Origin: Anthopleura xanthogrammica | Taxonomy: Eukaryota > Cnidaria > Anthozoa > Actiniaria > Actiniidae | Length of the DNA stretch: 64,000 nucleotides | NCBI GenBank assembly: GCA_964019055.1 | Contig: OZ025209.1 | Span: forward strand, 4,867,071 to 4,931,070 | Direction of reading: 5' to 3' | In this document: piece by piece, positions 12,576 to 23,508 of the stretch | Layout of the letters: every line of letters starts with the position of its first letter | Position numbering within the stretch: the stretch's first letter is position 1 | Notes under the pieces: model-generated | Told to the model about the DNA's origin: nothing | Seen by the model: only the letters and a program-made list of their open reading frames with translations | Database searches by the model: none | Translations under genes and position numbers: made by a program

Positions 12576-13086
12576 AGAAAAAAAACGACACAAAAATGCA
12601 ACAAAAAAAACCTGATTGTTCGAGCTCGTATCTAAGTTCGAAGATAATACTTATTGTTTTCCTGAAATGTTCTGTCTGGACCATAGTTTTTAATATAGCC
12701 ATTTGCGTTGTATATTAAAGACATTTTAAGTTATTTCATAATTACGCGGCGAGCTGACGTGGTACAAGCAAGGATTTTCCTTATCATCTGCACAGCTGCA
12801 GGATTCTTACTTTAGGTCTTGGGGCTCATTATTGAACAATCTTTTTTCCCTTTATTCGTAATAATAAACTTCTGTCTAAGCTGTCAGTCCAATTTGATCT
12901 ACATGGCGTCGGAAGCTTAAACACAAGCTTCATGCCTGAGAAAATGAGCAATAATTCCTGGCTGCCAGAGGGTGCTTTTCGACGAAAAACAACTGAATTG
13001 GTATTTTTTTTAAGGCTTTCAATAACAACATAAACTATAGGTTAAGCAAAACCTCGAAATATTTCATTAGTATAAGTATTGAAAGT
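12178..13086. other. AT-rich spacer
   Basis: No gene seen. It contains an (AT)n tract around 12544-12573 and several A-rich runs. Confidence 0.6.
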
Positions 13087-13517
13087 TGTGCTTTGCTTTG
13101 CTTTGCTTTGCTTTGCTTTGCTTTGCTTTGCTTTGCTTTGCTTTGCTTTGCTTTGCTTTGCTTTGCTTTGCTTTGCTTTGCTTTGCTTTGCTTTGCTTTG
13201 CTTTGCTTTGCTTTGCTTTGCTTTGCTTTGCTTTGCTTTGCTTTGCTTTGCTTTGCTTTGCTTTGCTTTGCTTTGCTTTGCTTTGCTTTGCTTTGCTTTG
13301 CTTTGCTTTGCTTTGCTTTGCTTTGCTTTGCTTTGCTTTGCTTTGCTTTGCTTTGCTTTGCTTTGCTTTGCTTTGCTTTGCTTTGCTTTGCTTTGCTTTG
13401 CTTTGCTTTGCTTTGCTTTGCTTTGCTTTGCTTTGCTTTGCTTTGCTTTGCTTTGCTTTGCTTTGCTTTGCTTTGCTTTGCTTTGCTTTGCTTTGGGGGT
13501 TTGCTTTGCTTTGCTTC
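13087..13517 (+). repeat. (GCTTT)n microsatellite, about 80 units
   Basis: Nearly perfect GCTTT repeats, interrupted once by GGGGG near 13495. All three plus-strand frames are open because the pentamer contains no stop; the resulting LLCFA-type peptides are not genes. Confidence 0.98.
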
Positions 13518-13760
13518 GTTTGTTTGTTGTTGTTTTAGCGTTTTTTTCGGTTACAATGCTAGCCTAGTTTGTCTCATAATTGTCTTACATTTATCAGTTG
13601 CATGTTTGTTTACTTGTTCGTTTATTTGTTTCTTTACGAACTGGTTTGCTTTTTTGTTTGTTTATACGTTCATCTTCTTGTTTATGCTTTTGTTTTGTTT
13701 TTGTTCGTTTGTTTATCAAATCTGTTTTCCCGCCGTTAGGCGTATCTTTTAGGTAATTTT

Positions 13761-13912
13761 GCGCATGCGCATAACCAATATTTAGTTATTTTGTCGTCAT
13801 GCGCATGCGTATGTTGATAATGAAAAACAGCCACAAGGTTTTCCTATGTATTAGTGATAAAAATATTAATTTTCCATTTGTATTTCCAAAAGAAACCGGT
13901 CACCGCGGTGAC
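13761..13912. promoter_or_regulatory. NRF-1-like and palindromic motifs
   Basis: GCGCATGCGC at 13761-13770 and a second GCGCATGCG at 13801-13809 match the NRF-1 binding consensus. A 14-bp palindrome GTCACCGCGGTGAC lies at 13899-13912. This GC-rich cluster in AT-rich DNA looks promoter-like, and a possible splice donor (TATAG followed by GTGAGT) lies near 14112. No coding exon can be tied to it; a distal non-coding exon of opsin 2 is one possibility. Confidence 0.3.
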
Positions 13913-15280
13913 TCCATCGGAAGACTTATATCCGAAAAATTGTAAAACTATTTTCTAGAAAATAAACCCACACTTGATGAATGATTTCGAAATAAAGCGA
14001 AGTTATTGTTAAAACAGCGAAGAGGCAAAATATCTTTTCTAGCGTATTTCTCTCCAAATTCTAACAGCAGGACACGGCTGAACCTTCAACCTAAAGTGTA
14101 TTTGGTTATAGGTGAGTATATAAGTAAGTAGTTCTTGTGGAATTTAGAATTAAAAATTATTTATACTCCGCCGACAAAAATGTAATTTATAAGAATTCTT
14201 GAAAACCGCCAAACAACTCAACTATGCTAACATTTATTTTCTCTAACTGCATGTTCTGCAGTTGTTTCGCTTTTTAAGATAATATTGCTGTTTCTAAGCA
14301 GTTGCTTTTTCCCTTCTTTTTCTGATAATATTGTTTTTTTTTCCTGATAATATTTTGGTTTTTTTTCGCCAAAATATTAATTAGTTTTCAAAAAAAAAAT
14401 TAGTTTTCGTCTAATTTTTCGTGTAAGCTTTAGCGAGCTGCGAGATCTAACCGAACGATTACATTGCCGAAAGCAAAGCTAGTTACAGAATATATATAAA
14501 TTAAAATTCAAAATTTAAATGAATAGATGAAAAAAGTTCGAGCTCATAGTTTCAATTTGTTTTTCGATGTTACTGAAAAAGCAGTCTTTGCGATTTCACT
14601 TCTTTCTACATACATGGATACATTCACTTGTTCAAAACTCGTGAACTACTTTTTAGTAAAAAAACTGACTCTGGCATTTCACCAACTAGTACCAACGTTT
14701 TCTCGTTTGCCTGAACATTAGACAACGTCTTCAAAAGCCTTGGATTTTATAATTTCTTTCTGGCTTAAAAAGCTTAAAAAGCTGAAAAATTCACGTTTAA
14801 AAGAATTTTGATACTGCGCCAAGGATTTCAAGTCAATTTCTATTTAATTTTTGCCTGTAAAATTCCCTGAGGTACTGGAACGCCGGTCGAGATATAAAAT
14901 AAAAAATCAAATAAATAGCTATTATTTTTACGAGTGTTATAATCAAGTATTTCATCTGCTGTGTAGCTAACGAATCATGCCCTCGTTTTTATGAAAGAAA
15001 ATAGGGAATTTCGAAAGCTGTACATGTTGTTATTGGGAGGAAAACGGCGGGGAAAATGACGAGACAAAAGCCCTTGAAGAAGAGATTCATTTCGAGTCAA
15101 AAAAAAAAGCAATAAAACTGTCGGATTGTGACTGTTTAACTATACTTAACTAGAGGAATAAGATAACTATTTTCCAAACACCGACTCACTCTTGCTTCCT
15201 TTTAGTTTTTATTTCACTTTTTTCTTTCTTTTTTGCATTAGATGTTTTAAGTTTTATATTTAGTGACAAACGGGAAAGGG

Positions 15281-15347
15281 TTAGCATGCGTGCAGCCCGA
15301 CTTAAACTTTCTTAACGAGAGCTTAAGTCGGGCTGCACGCAGGCTAG
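15281..15347. other. Long-stem hairpin
   Basis: GCGTGCAGCCCGACTTAA pairs perfectly with TTAAGTCGGGCTGCACGC across a loop of about 17 bases, and the stem extends imperfectly through TTAGCAT and GGCTAGA. It is more GC-rich than its surroundings. It could be a very short MITE or a structured RNA precursor; nothing visible decides this. Confidence 0.5.
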
Positions 15348-15998
15348 AAAGTGAAGGCATGCAAAGCCAGCACGGCCGACACAAACTGATGGGCAAAAGT
15401 GCTTCAGTTGAATATGATATTAAGTGTAAAAAGCTTGTCTGCCGTTAAGTGAAGCAGGATATTTCCACAGACAAATTGGAAAGTTTATGAAATTAAAAAC
15501 TTTGGAAAAAATTATCGCTTAACATGAATATAAACTGTAGACATTGAAATTCTCTGGCGCCGCATGTGTGAAAGGTAGAACATAACGAACTGAGTGTATT
15601 TCACTGCAAAGTTACTCTGACAAATGAGCGATGAAAAAGAAGCTTATGACGACAGTAAGCATGTTTATTTGATAACTTTTAGTGATAGCTTAACTTATCG
15701 CAAGATAGTGTCATATACCAGAGTGATTCTGTTCGAGACGAGGAAGGATGTCGATTATTTAGCAATTTTGATTGCAAAACATAATGAGACTAGAAAATAT
15801 CGTAGAAAAAAATAATACAATAAGAAAAAGTTAGATGTGCGAAAATACGCTGAAAGTTTTGTTCGTTTTTATTTAAAAATTCTTTAGAATATCTGATCAA
15901 GGAATTAAATCTTGAGAAATACAGAGCTTTGGGCTCCATTGCTGGTTTGTGAAGGCGCTAGAAGTTCAACGTACAGCGAAGATAGGTGAGTGTGTTAA

Positions 15999-16196
15999 GG
16001 ATCCGACAGACGGTGCAACATTGCGTGCAACATCACACTAAAATATAAAGATTTGAACGTTTGTTTAATGTTGTTTATGTTATTTGTATTATCCTCGTAA
16101 ATTAAACGAAAATATCGAGATTTTCTCTGATTTGGCTGCTGAAATAGTACTGTAATCATAATGTTGCACGCAATGTTGCACCGTGTGTCGGAGCCT
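15999..16196. repeat. Palindromic element with GTGCAACATTG ends
   Basis: Left end GGATCCGACAGACGGTGCAA is inverted at the right end as TTGCACCGTGTGTCGGAGCC. A partial copy lies at 9374-9480. Structure fits a MITE. Confidence 0.8.
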
Positions 16197-16361
16197 TTAT
16201 TGAACGTAGCGACGCGCGCGCTAAAACATGTTCTTAGAACCTAAACATTCATTATTTTGGCATCGAAAAAAAAAAATACAAAGGAAGACTTACTAAGGAA
16301 ATCCCAGTTACTTACTTGAAGTTTAATTCGTCGTAAATCAATTCGTTAATTTGTGGTTAAG

Positions 16362-16684
16362 CCAGAGGTTCAGGCACACGATATGATTTTTCATGCGACA
16401 TTGCATGCTATAAGTTACAAAAACTAGATCTCTTCGTTTGACCACTGCACCCCATGCGACGTGCTCGGTGAGATTCGTCGCGCGCGACTTTTCAAAAGTA
16501 GAACTCTGCGTCTTGCGACGTAGCCGACGTTCCATGCAATGTCGCACGGGTAGTCAAACGGTGCGATCCCTAATTTTTACGACGTTCCATACAATGTCGC
16601 ACGGGCAGTCACACCATTCGAACTTTAATTTTTGCGACGTTGCATGCAAAGTCATATGAAAAATCGCATCGTGAGTCCACACCT
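16362..16684. repeat. Inverted-repeat element with GACATTGCATG core
   Basis: GATTTTTCATGCGACATTGC on the left is inverted on the right as GCATGCAAAGTCATATGAAAAATC. Internal GACGTTCCATGCAATGTCGC-type blocks repeat twice. Consistent with a MITE. Confidence 0.65.
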
Positions 16685-17989
16685 TAATGAAGCCGGGGGT
16701 TTTAAAGACGAATTAGTCACTTGACTTCTAAACGACGTGTATAAACGTTTCCTATCCCCACCCCCTTGAGGAGAATCCTCACGGGGAGGGGTTGAGGGGG
16801 TAGAAAATGTCTGCACGCGAGCTACAGCAAAGCGTATTAGATTTGAAGAAAGTACCTCCTTTGGTGTGGGAGTTTGTTAAAACGTGTTAATCTAAATTAT
16901 ACGTATACAAATTGAATACAAGGAAATAACAAGAGCAAAATAAAAAACCATTAGACTTAGGGTGACTTTTCCCTTGCTGTTTCCGTTCGAAACTGTTTGG
17001 TTTGGTTTTGTCGGGATGTAATCCTACTTGAGTTACTTTTAAGTTGTTTTACATATCTATATACTTTTATTACCTCCAATTCTAGATCCTGATATTCTAG
17101 ATATCACTTACACCCATTAAGAACTTTAATTTTAACTCTGTTCTGGAGAATCATTTTCAAATTTTCTCAATATGGCGTAGAAATTGCTAACAGCCATAAT
17201 TCCACTCGGAACTGAGACGATTGTCTTTTGAATCTGTTAGGTTTTTCCTTCGACTGATGAAACATATTCCAGGTCGATATAGTGCTATATTGTTGATGGA
17301 CCGATAGGCGAAATTGTTTTGAACTTCTCGCTCGTGGTGGTAAATTGCCAGAGATTACAATTAGATTTCACGGAAAAAAAGTAAAAAAAAATTTGGCCGC
17401 GATTAATTGTTTTTACATTCTTCGTACGCTGGTAATATGTACAACTAAAAAAAAATTCATCGGAAGACTCAAATGCCGCCTGGATATTACCTGTGCCTTT
17501 TAGTTTAACATCTAAGCAGAATATCAATTTTAAAAAGATTAGTTAGCGAATGAACAATGCAGGTCTAAATATAAAACATGGCTAGGATGAAGAGCCGACA
17601 GAGGAAGTTCTAAATAAAATGAATATAAAATATTTGACTTGAAAAATTGAAACAGTTTTGGTGGCGAGGAATCGGATGGGGGAGAGGAGGGGAGGGCAGT
17701 GCCATTAGTGAATTTTAAAATATACTGATATCTATAATTTATCAAGCTCTGAAAATATCTCTGAGGATAACATACATACTTTATTGATCGACTATACATC
17801 CCTTTACAGGGCTTTTCAAAAACAATACAAATAAATATATATGTTAATATAAATAATCTATAAAATAGAAATATATATAATATATATAATCTAATATGCT
17901 AATAAATAGATTGATAATTGAAAGTTTAAAAAAAAAAGTTAGGCCGGCACGTTTATCTCACGGAATTTAATTAGCTATGTTTTGCGGAG

Positions 17990-18085
17990 GGAGGAAAACC
18001 AGAGAACCTAGAGAAAAACCCTCGAAACAAGGGAGACATGTGATGTGATGGTCACAAGCAATGTCAAATTAATCCAGGAATCGAA
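17990..18085 (-). repeat. tRNA-like SINE fragment
   Basis: On the minus strand, GGGTTCGATTCCTGG closely matches the RNA polymerase III B box of tRNA-derived SINEs. On the plus strand the unit carries GGAGGGAGGAAAACCAGAG and CCTCGAAACAAGGGAGA, shared with the other SINE-like repeats in the window. The A-box end was not identified. Confidence 0.6.
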
Positions 18086-18375
18086 CCCAAGTGGCCCTTA
18101 TGAAAATAATGTCTACAATTCCCCTCAACCCCCTCCCCCTCAGTTATTTGAAACCACACCTTCGCATGATACATACCGAAGAATTAACGTGGAGCTTTTC
18201 TTCTAAGTTCTTTCTCGTTTTTTTAATTTTATTTTTTTATTTATAAAATATTCTTCACATCTCACTTCAAAATTTCATTGGTGAAAAATCTTACACAATT
18301 GATTCTACGTTATGTTTCAAGGAGATAGCGAAGATATTGCGCAAGGTGATTTTAACGCCCCCTAAGAACTAGCAA

Positions 18376-18514
18376 CCAATCAGCAATGAAAATGCCGAAA
18401 TCAACCAATCAGAGATCGAGAGAAAACATTTAAGTGCTAGCTGCAGTTTTTTTTTTCGTAGTTGATTAGAAATGCAGGAATTTCGTGCATCTCGTCTGCC
18501 GGAACAATAACGAG
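18376..18514 (+). promoter_or_regulatory. Possible opsin 2 promoter and non-coding first exon
   Basis: Two CCAAT boxes (18376-18380 and 18405-18409, each in ACCAATCAG) lie about 100-140 bp before a good splice donor, CGAG followed by GTGAGC at 18515. A matching acceptor would be TTTTTCTTCAG at 19055-19065, just before the opsin 2 ATG. The pairing is inference; no transcript was seen. Confidence 0.35.
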
Positions 18515-19073
18515 GTGAGCGGTCTTATTCCATTGAATTTTATCATATCATATATAAGCAAAGATGAAGATAGAAATAATAATTCTACATTTTTATCAGA
18601 GAAAAAAATGGCAATGGCATAAATGAGGTGAACAACAATAGTTTAACCTAAAGTTAGTCTTCCGTCCAGTTTTTCGTGACTGAAGTAAGATAGATAATTG
18701 ATTAATTTAATGATTTTAGATCTAAATCAAGTTCATGTCATAAAAAAAAATGAAAAAAAATTTGTTGGATTTTTCTCGAAAAAGAAACTGAACGAGGAAG
18801 TCTAATGATTGCAAATTGGTCTTTTACATCTGATACATGAATGTTGAGATGAAAGGTAAAATACATATATATAGTATATAGTGTCAGAGAAAACGGTCAA
18901 AAAATTGCGAATTGTTTCTTATAAAACAAAGTTTTTAGTATTATATTTTCCTTGTTTTCGTGTCGTCTTTTACGTATATTACACACACTTACGACATCAA
19001 CCGTTAACTCATTTTTTTCCAGTTATATTTACACCGTGGTAAGGGTGAGTCTCATTTTTCTTCAGGCAAAATC

Positions 19074-21068
19074 ATGGCTACTAGCAATGAACATATGAGC
19101 AAGAGTTCGTACGTTGCTTATGGAACCGTTATGTTCTTTATTCTCTGTCTTGGTATGGCGGGAAACCTTCTGACCATCCCGGTACTTTTACATCGAGACC
19201 ATCGTCGGAAGAAAATAACTCCTTTGATGTTGAATATGTGTGTGGTGGATATTATCTTGTGTGCTGTTGGCTATAGGTGCGTGTCGTATTCTCTTCTCTT
19301 GTCTTCTCTTCTCTTGTCTTCTCTTCTCTTCTCTTGTCTTGTCTTCTCTTGTCTTCTCTTCTCTTCTCTTGTATTCTCTTGTCTTCTCTTCTCTTCTCTT
19401 CTCTTCTCTTGTCTTCTCTTGTCTTCTCTTCTCTTCTCTTCTCTTCTCTTCTCTTCTCTTCTCTTCTCTTCTCTTCTCTTCTCTCGTCTCGTCTCGTCTC
19501 CTCTCCACTCCTCTTGCATTTTCCTTATATTTTTGTTCCTCTTAAAGCGTTTCAATATCATACAACCTGTCTGGGGATACCATAACCTCGGAAGACCGCC
19601 TTCGCTGTAGCTGGATTGCTTTCATCAACTGCTTCGTCGGAATCGTTGTCATAGCAACACTGACCATAATGAGCGTGGTTTCGTATTCAGGCATTACCGC
19701 TATGAGGGTCAGGACTGCTGAGTCAAGCTTTTCCAAGAAGAATTTATTCGTTGTTGCCTGTACTTGGATATTTTCTCTCGCTTTGTGTAAGTATCTGCGT
19801 TCATTTGGATAGAGCAGTTTTCATATGGGTATGAGAAACTTACGGCACGGACCGCACCTTGCCGTGACCGTGCCAGTACCGTGTTATGTATGAAAGCATT
19901 CGTCCGTATTCAGTGCCGTGCCCGCGCGCCGCGCCGTAACCGTGTCGTGTGCCGTGACTTTTCACACTCATACGAAATCTGCTTTATATTTATTTCAATA
20001 AAGCGAGTCACATGAAAAGCTATACAAAGCCGAGACTAATAAGGATTACTAGTTGATAATCCCGTCAAATTCACTCTTCCCCCTGAAAAACCACAATCAC
20101 GATCACGATCACGATCACGCGGACGAGTTATGACGTCATTCAGTAAACCTATTATGACATAGATATATATATATAATGGTAGATACATTTTATATTTTTA
20201 AGCCACTAGATAACTATTGTTGCACTTGACAATGATGTGCGCTCCTCCTTCTTACTAACATTCCCATGTCTTAATTCTCTGTTATAGCCATCCCACCGGC
20301 CTTTGGATGGAATTCATTTGTGCCGTTCGAGAATGGCATCAGTTGTCACCCCAACTGGTCGTCACAAGATCCTGCAGATCAGTCTTATATCATTTTTCTC
20401 GTCATTTTTGGATTTTTTGTGCCATTGATTACGTTGTCTTACTGTTACTTCAAGACCTACATGTAAGTCAAGATATTTTTTTTTCATGCATGTGATTACC
20501 AATGTTCTATTTATTATCCAGTCGTGCGATTCGCTAAATTTCGAACAGTATTTCGATTTCGATCTGGATTTCGATTTTGAATTTGAATTAGTTGTCGATT
20601 TTGATAATAATATTGACAACATTTTTTATTGCTTTTTCAAGTTTCATCAAGAAAAACACTTTTCATCATCCTGGCGCTTCCAACAGCGCTTACATCCGCA
20701 AGATTGAAACCCAGAAACGAATGATTCGCATGACAGTAGTGGCTGTCATCCTGTTCTTCATCAGCTGGGCCCCTTACTGCATCGTCAGTCTCATGGCTAC
20801 AGCCTACGGTAGACCCATCCTGAAAGGTGGTTGGTCCCTCGTTCCTGAACTCATGGCAAAAGCATCAGTGGTGTACAACCCTCTGGTGTATACCTTCATG
20901 AATACCAAATTCAGAGTGACCTTGAAGAATGTGCTCAGGTTGAACTACAACGCTGTCAACCCCACTAGTACGGAGTTTGTCCATGATGCGTCCATGACTG
21001 TAGACGGTACCGTTGGGCCAGAGTTGCAGGAGCTCAATGTTCAAAACCTTGATAATAAAGACAATTGA
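19074..21068 (+). CDS. Opsin 2, four exons, 347 aa
   Basis: Paralogue of opsin 1 with the same architecture. Exons: 19074-19276, 19548-19786, 20288-20462 and 20642-21068. Exons 1-3 have exactly the same lengths (203, 239, 175 nt) and phases as in opsin 1. Key features are kept: GN in TM1, Cys88 and Cys167, loop [15 protein letters not shown] in TM6, Lys279 in AKASVVYNP, and NPLVY. The E/DRY site is Val-Ser-Tyr, again without Arg, and the vertebrate counterion position is Ile91. The C-terminal tail diverges from opsin 1 after NPTS and is six residues longer. Exon 4 and the start of exon 1 are nearly identical in DNA to opsin 1, while exons 2 and 3 have diverged. An anthozoan opsin with intact frame; signalling partner unknown. 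Confidence 0.9.
19286..19506 (+). repeat. (TCTCT/TCTTG)n pentamer array in opsin 2 intron 1
   Basis: CTTCT, CTTGT and CTCGT variants of a pentamer fill most of the intron between exons 1 and 2. Open frames on both strands (LLFSS, EEKRR types) are repeat products. Confidence 0.95.
19822..19986. repeat. Inverted-repeat element in opsin 2 intron 2
   Basis: GGGTATGAGAAACTTACGGC on the left is inverted on the right as GCCGTGACTTTTCACACTCATACG. The interior is rich in GCCGTG and CACGGC. A diverged relative lies at 34372-34506 in a KHDRBS intron. A (ACGATC)n tract and a TGACGTCA (20131-20138) follow in the same intron. Confidence 0.65.
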
Positions 21069-21086
21069 ATATTTATGGGGCTTTTT

Positions 21087-21261
21087 ATAGCCCACTTTCG
21101 ATACATATTCTGGTTTAGTGATCACGCACAAAGCAATCCAAGGCGAGGCTCCTAGGAAATAAAAGAATATATTACGAATACTCTATTGTTTCCCCAGAGC
21201 CTCGTCTTTGATTGCTTTGTGCGTGATCACTCAACTAGAATATATATGGAAAGTGGGCTAT
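21087..21261. repeat. Palindromic MITE just after opsin 2
   Basis: ATAGCCCACTTTCGATACAT pairs with ATATGGAAAGTGGGCTAT, and inside this GTGATCACGCACAAAGCAAT pairs with ATTGCTTTGTGCGTGATCAC. It begins 18 bp after the opsin 2 stop and probably lies in its 3' UTR, where it would fold into a long hairpin. Related to the element at 58105-58266. Confidence 0.85.
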
Positions 21262-21408
21262 TTGGGACACATTCCTGGTTTAAAATGCTTATTAATGCAG
21301 GTAAAATCAAGCGAAAACATTCTTCCCTTGCAGCAATTAGCAATCTCTGACAGCAATCTTTGACAAAAAGGCAGTACCACTTCGAAAAAAAGTACGGGAA
21401 TCTTTACA

Positions 21409-21600
21409 GAATAGTCCCCTTCACAGATCCCTGCGCCATCTTGAAAGGTGCCTTTGCATTGAAGCGAGACGAAGGGTGAGCTTGCAATGATAGAGACATG
21501 TACATAATTGTCCAAGGTGTTAAAAAAGGTCTCTATCATTGCAAGCTCACCGTTCGGCTACATTTCAAGATGGCGTAGGGAACTGTGAAGGAGACTATTC
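21409..21600. repeat. Palindromic MITE family A, copy 1
   Basis: GAATAGTCCCCTTCACAG and CTGTGAAGGAGACTATTC form the ends; the inner arms carry GCTTGCAATGATAGAGAC and its complement. A second copy lies at 46401-46598. Confidence 0.9.
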
Positions 21601-22070
21601 TCACCAAACTTCATACCACGAGTTCCTTTTTTATACGGATGATATGTCACTCCTAAAAGTTCCATAGCTAATGGGAGTATAGCTTTCATTCTTTCTATAT
21701 ATTAAGTGCGCGCCATGCAATTGTTATGAGGCTTAACTCCCGGGAATTTTCTGTTTAGAATATTTTGTATAGTGACGCATTTGGGTTTGTATTTAAGAAT
21801 TTTGGCATCGACGTACTTTCAACTTACCCTCTACTATTCTCCGCTTAATAATTTGTCTGTTTGCTACCTCGTTTCCTTCTCATCGCTTCGCAGTCAATTC
21901 AGATCTCGTTCTCCCATTCTCTGAGAGAATTTGCGCAGGATTTAGTAGTGAGAATATTTTGTCATACATAATACTGCAATAATGGTTATTGAGGATCACT
22001 AGCTATCTGAGGACCCTTCTGTTAATCACTTTGTGACGTCGGCTACCTCATTAAAGATAATAATTATTAG
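21601..22070. other. Spacer
   Basis: Nothing supported here; AT-rich sequence without clear repeats or coding signals. Confidence 0.5.
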
Positions 22071-22313
22071 AAAAAACCTACTAATGGTCTATCACCAATC
22101 GAGCCCTGTGATTGGCTGAGCTACTAGGGGTCTATTAGTGATAGACCTCTAGTAGCGAAAAGCGCCGGTTTTGAAAACCAAAAAATATATATTTAAAGCA
22201 AAATCCAAAACTTTTTGCATCCTTTTATTGGACCGATTAGTAGGTTTTTACTAAAACAATTAGACCTCTCGCCCTCATGGCCTACGAGTCAATAGCCCAT
22301 TCGGCCTTCGGCC
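22071..22313 (-). repeat. Interspersed repeat R1, copy 1
   Basis: This block, starting AAAAAACCTACTAATGGTC and ending near CTACGAGTCAATAGCCCATT, matches the reverse complement of 53231-53512 over its whole length. Shared marks are AAAGCGCCGGTTTTGAAAAC and TGCATCCTTTTATTGGACCG. An inverted TAGTAGGTTTTTAC motif inside suggests a palindromic DNA transposon relative. Confidence 0.85.
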
Positions 22314-22485
22314 TTATTATTTACGCGCGCATCGATAAAAGTGGGTCGAGCTCTGGACTAATGACCTACTACACCAACTAATACATGCAGTGAGACTGTT
22401 TTCGACATTTGTCATGCCTTTATTTATGCACATCCACGTATGTCAAATAAGCTTAATTTTCCTTACAAATCCTACTATACTGTAT

Positions 22486-22692
22486 GATAGACCTCTTACC
22501 TCGTAATTTCCCCCCATTTCAGACCACGTGTCATTCCCTTGAGAATAAAATTCTTTGTTTGAGTTGTATCCATATTCATGTGTCTTCTCATGCGCAATCG
22601 TTAAACAAAGAAATGATGCTCTAGGGAATGACACGTGGTCTAAAATGGGAAAACATTACCCCGATGGTAAAGGGTTGTTAAAGGGGTCTATC
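22486..22692. repeat. Palindromic MITE family C, copy 1
   Basis: Ends are ATAGACCTCTTACC and GGGGTCTAT. Inner arms carry CAGACCACGTGTCATTCC and GGAATGACACGTGGTCT. Other copies lie at 34868-35045, 45266-45424 and 50690-50844. Confidence 0.9.
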
Positions 22693-23082
22693 TAATATGC
22701 TAGTTTGTGCGCCTTCCATGCAAGGTATCCTCCGTGTACATCGTTGTTCATCAACATTACTACTTTTTACACTAAAATTATGCCCATTTGTCATAATTTT
22801 CGAGTCTTAAACGAGCAATCTTCGGCTGATTTCAACACTATTTATTTGTGCTTCAACTGAATTATAATCCAAATGTACTCTATTATTATCAATATTGATA
22901 TTAAACTTAGAGAAATTTTTCCAAAATAACTAAAAAATCTGGAAATTCCCAGACTTAACTCCTCACGCCTCCTAGTGATCATGATATGATTTTTTTAAAT
23001 GTTATGAAAAGGTTATTTTTTTATTCTTATGTTATCACAATAAAAAAGTAATCGGAACAAAATGTTCATTCATTTTACAAAT

Positions 23083-23508
23083 TTACAGTAACCCATAAAG
23101 ACGCAGCTCTCTTTTGATAATCAAATCTTTTCTCTGTTTTCTAAGCGATAAGTTACCATGGAAGAACATTTCTTTCTCGATTTCTTCACAGATGGCAAAT
23201 CTACGACGCTTTGTCAGAATTGTTGGTTTCGTGATATGAAAAAATCTTTCGTTATTGCTCGTCAAGCGTTCGCCTCTTCGACCAAAGGAGTTTTCTTTGT
23301 CAGTAGTTTTTGTAGATGATATCGCTTTGTCTTCACATACCTTGTTGAATACGCGTTTGTTCTTGCTCCCTTTTCGTCTGGACAAGAAACTAGTTGGGAA
23401 ACAAAAACGCAGTAACTGACTTTTTTGCGGCCTTGTGTTCTCGTTATCTTTCTCGGCTTTTTCTTCTTTGATCTTCCTTTGCGTTTCTTGACGAATTACT
23501 TCGCTCAT
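23083..23508 (-). CDS. Small basic protein of unknown family, copy A (141 aa)
   Basis: Not recognised. A single uninterrupted minus-strand frame of 141 residues, rich in Lys/Arg and Glu. The C-terminal 40 residues carry the blocks RRFAICEEIEKE, SLRKQRKDLI and RELRLYGLL, which are also the C terminus of the proteins at 25688-26059 and 27852-28223. No signal peptide or membrane segment is visible. The N-terminal half is diverged, with KIKEEKAEKDNENTRPQ and a Ser/Lys/Arg-rich middle. AATAAA on the minus strand lies about 60 bp beyond the stop. Conservation of C-terminal motifs with divergence elsewhere supports a real coding gene. A cytosolic or nuclear regulatory role would be a guess. Confidence 0.6.
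   Translation of the reverse strand: MSEVIRQETQRKIKEEKAEKDNENTRPQKSQLLRFCFPTSFLSRRKGSKNKRVFNKVCEDKAISSTKTTDKENSFGRRGERLTSNNERFFHITKPTILTKRRRFAICEEIEKEMFFHGNLSLRKQRKDLIIKRELRLYGLL

Larger units (their letters stand above)
13913..18360. other. Gene-poor spacer between the opsins
   Basis: No supported protein gene. It holds a strong hairpin (15281-15347), two palindromic elements (15999-16196 and 16362-16684), a G/C-rich inverted segment around 16755-16805 and a SINE-like piece (17990-18085). Short open frames (for example 15624-15815, 63 aa) lack splice context or homology that I can see. Confidence 0.6.

Noticed and set aside
13079..13752. Three long LLCFA-repeat frames (up to 219 aa)
   Set aside because: The GCTTT pentamer has no stop in any plus-strand frame; no start context, domain or splice structure.
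15624..15815. 63-aa frame MSDEKEAYDDSKHVYL...
   Set aside because: Reasonable composition and start context, but no homology, no splice or polyadenylation support, and length is within chance for AT-rich DNA.
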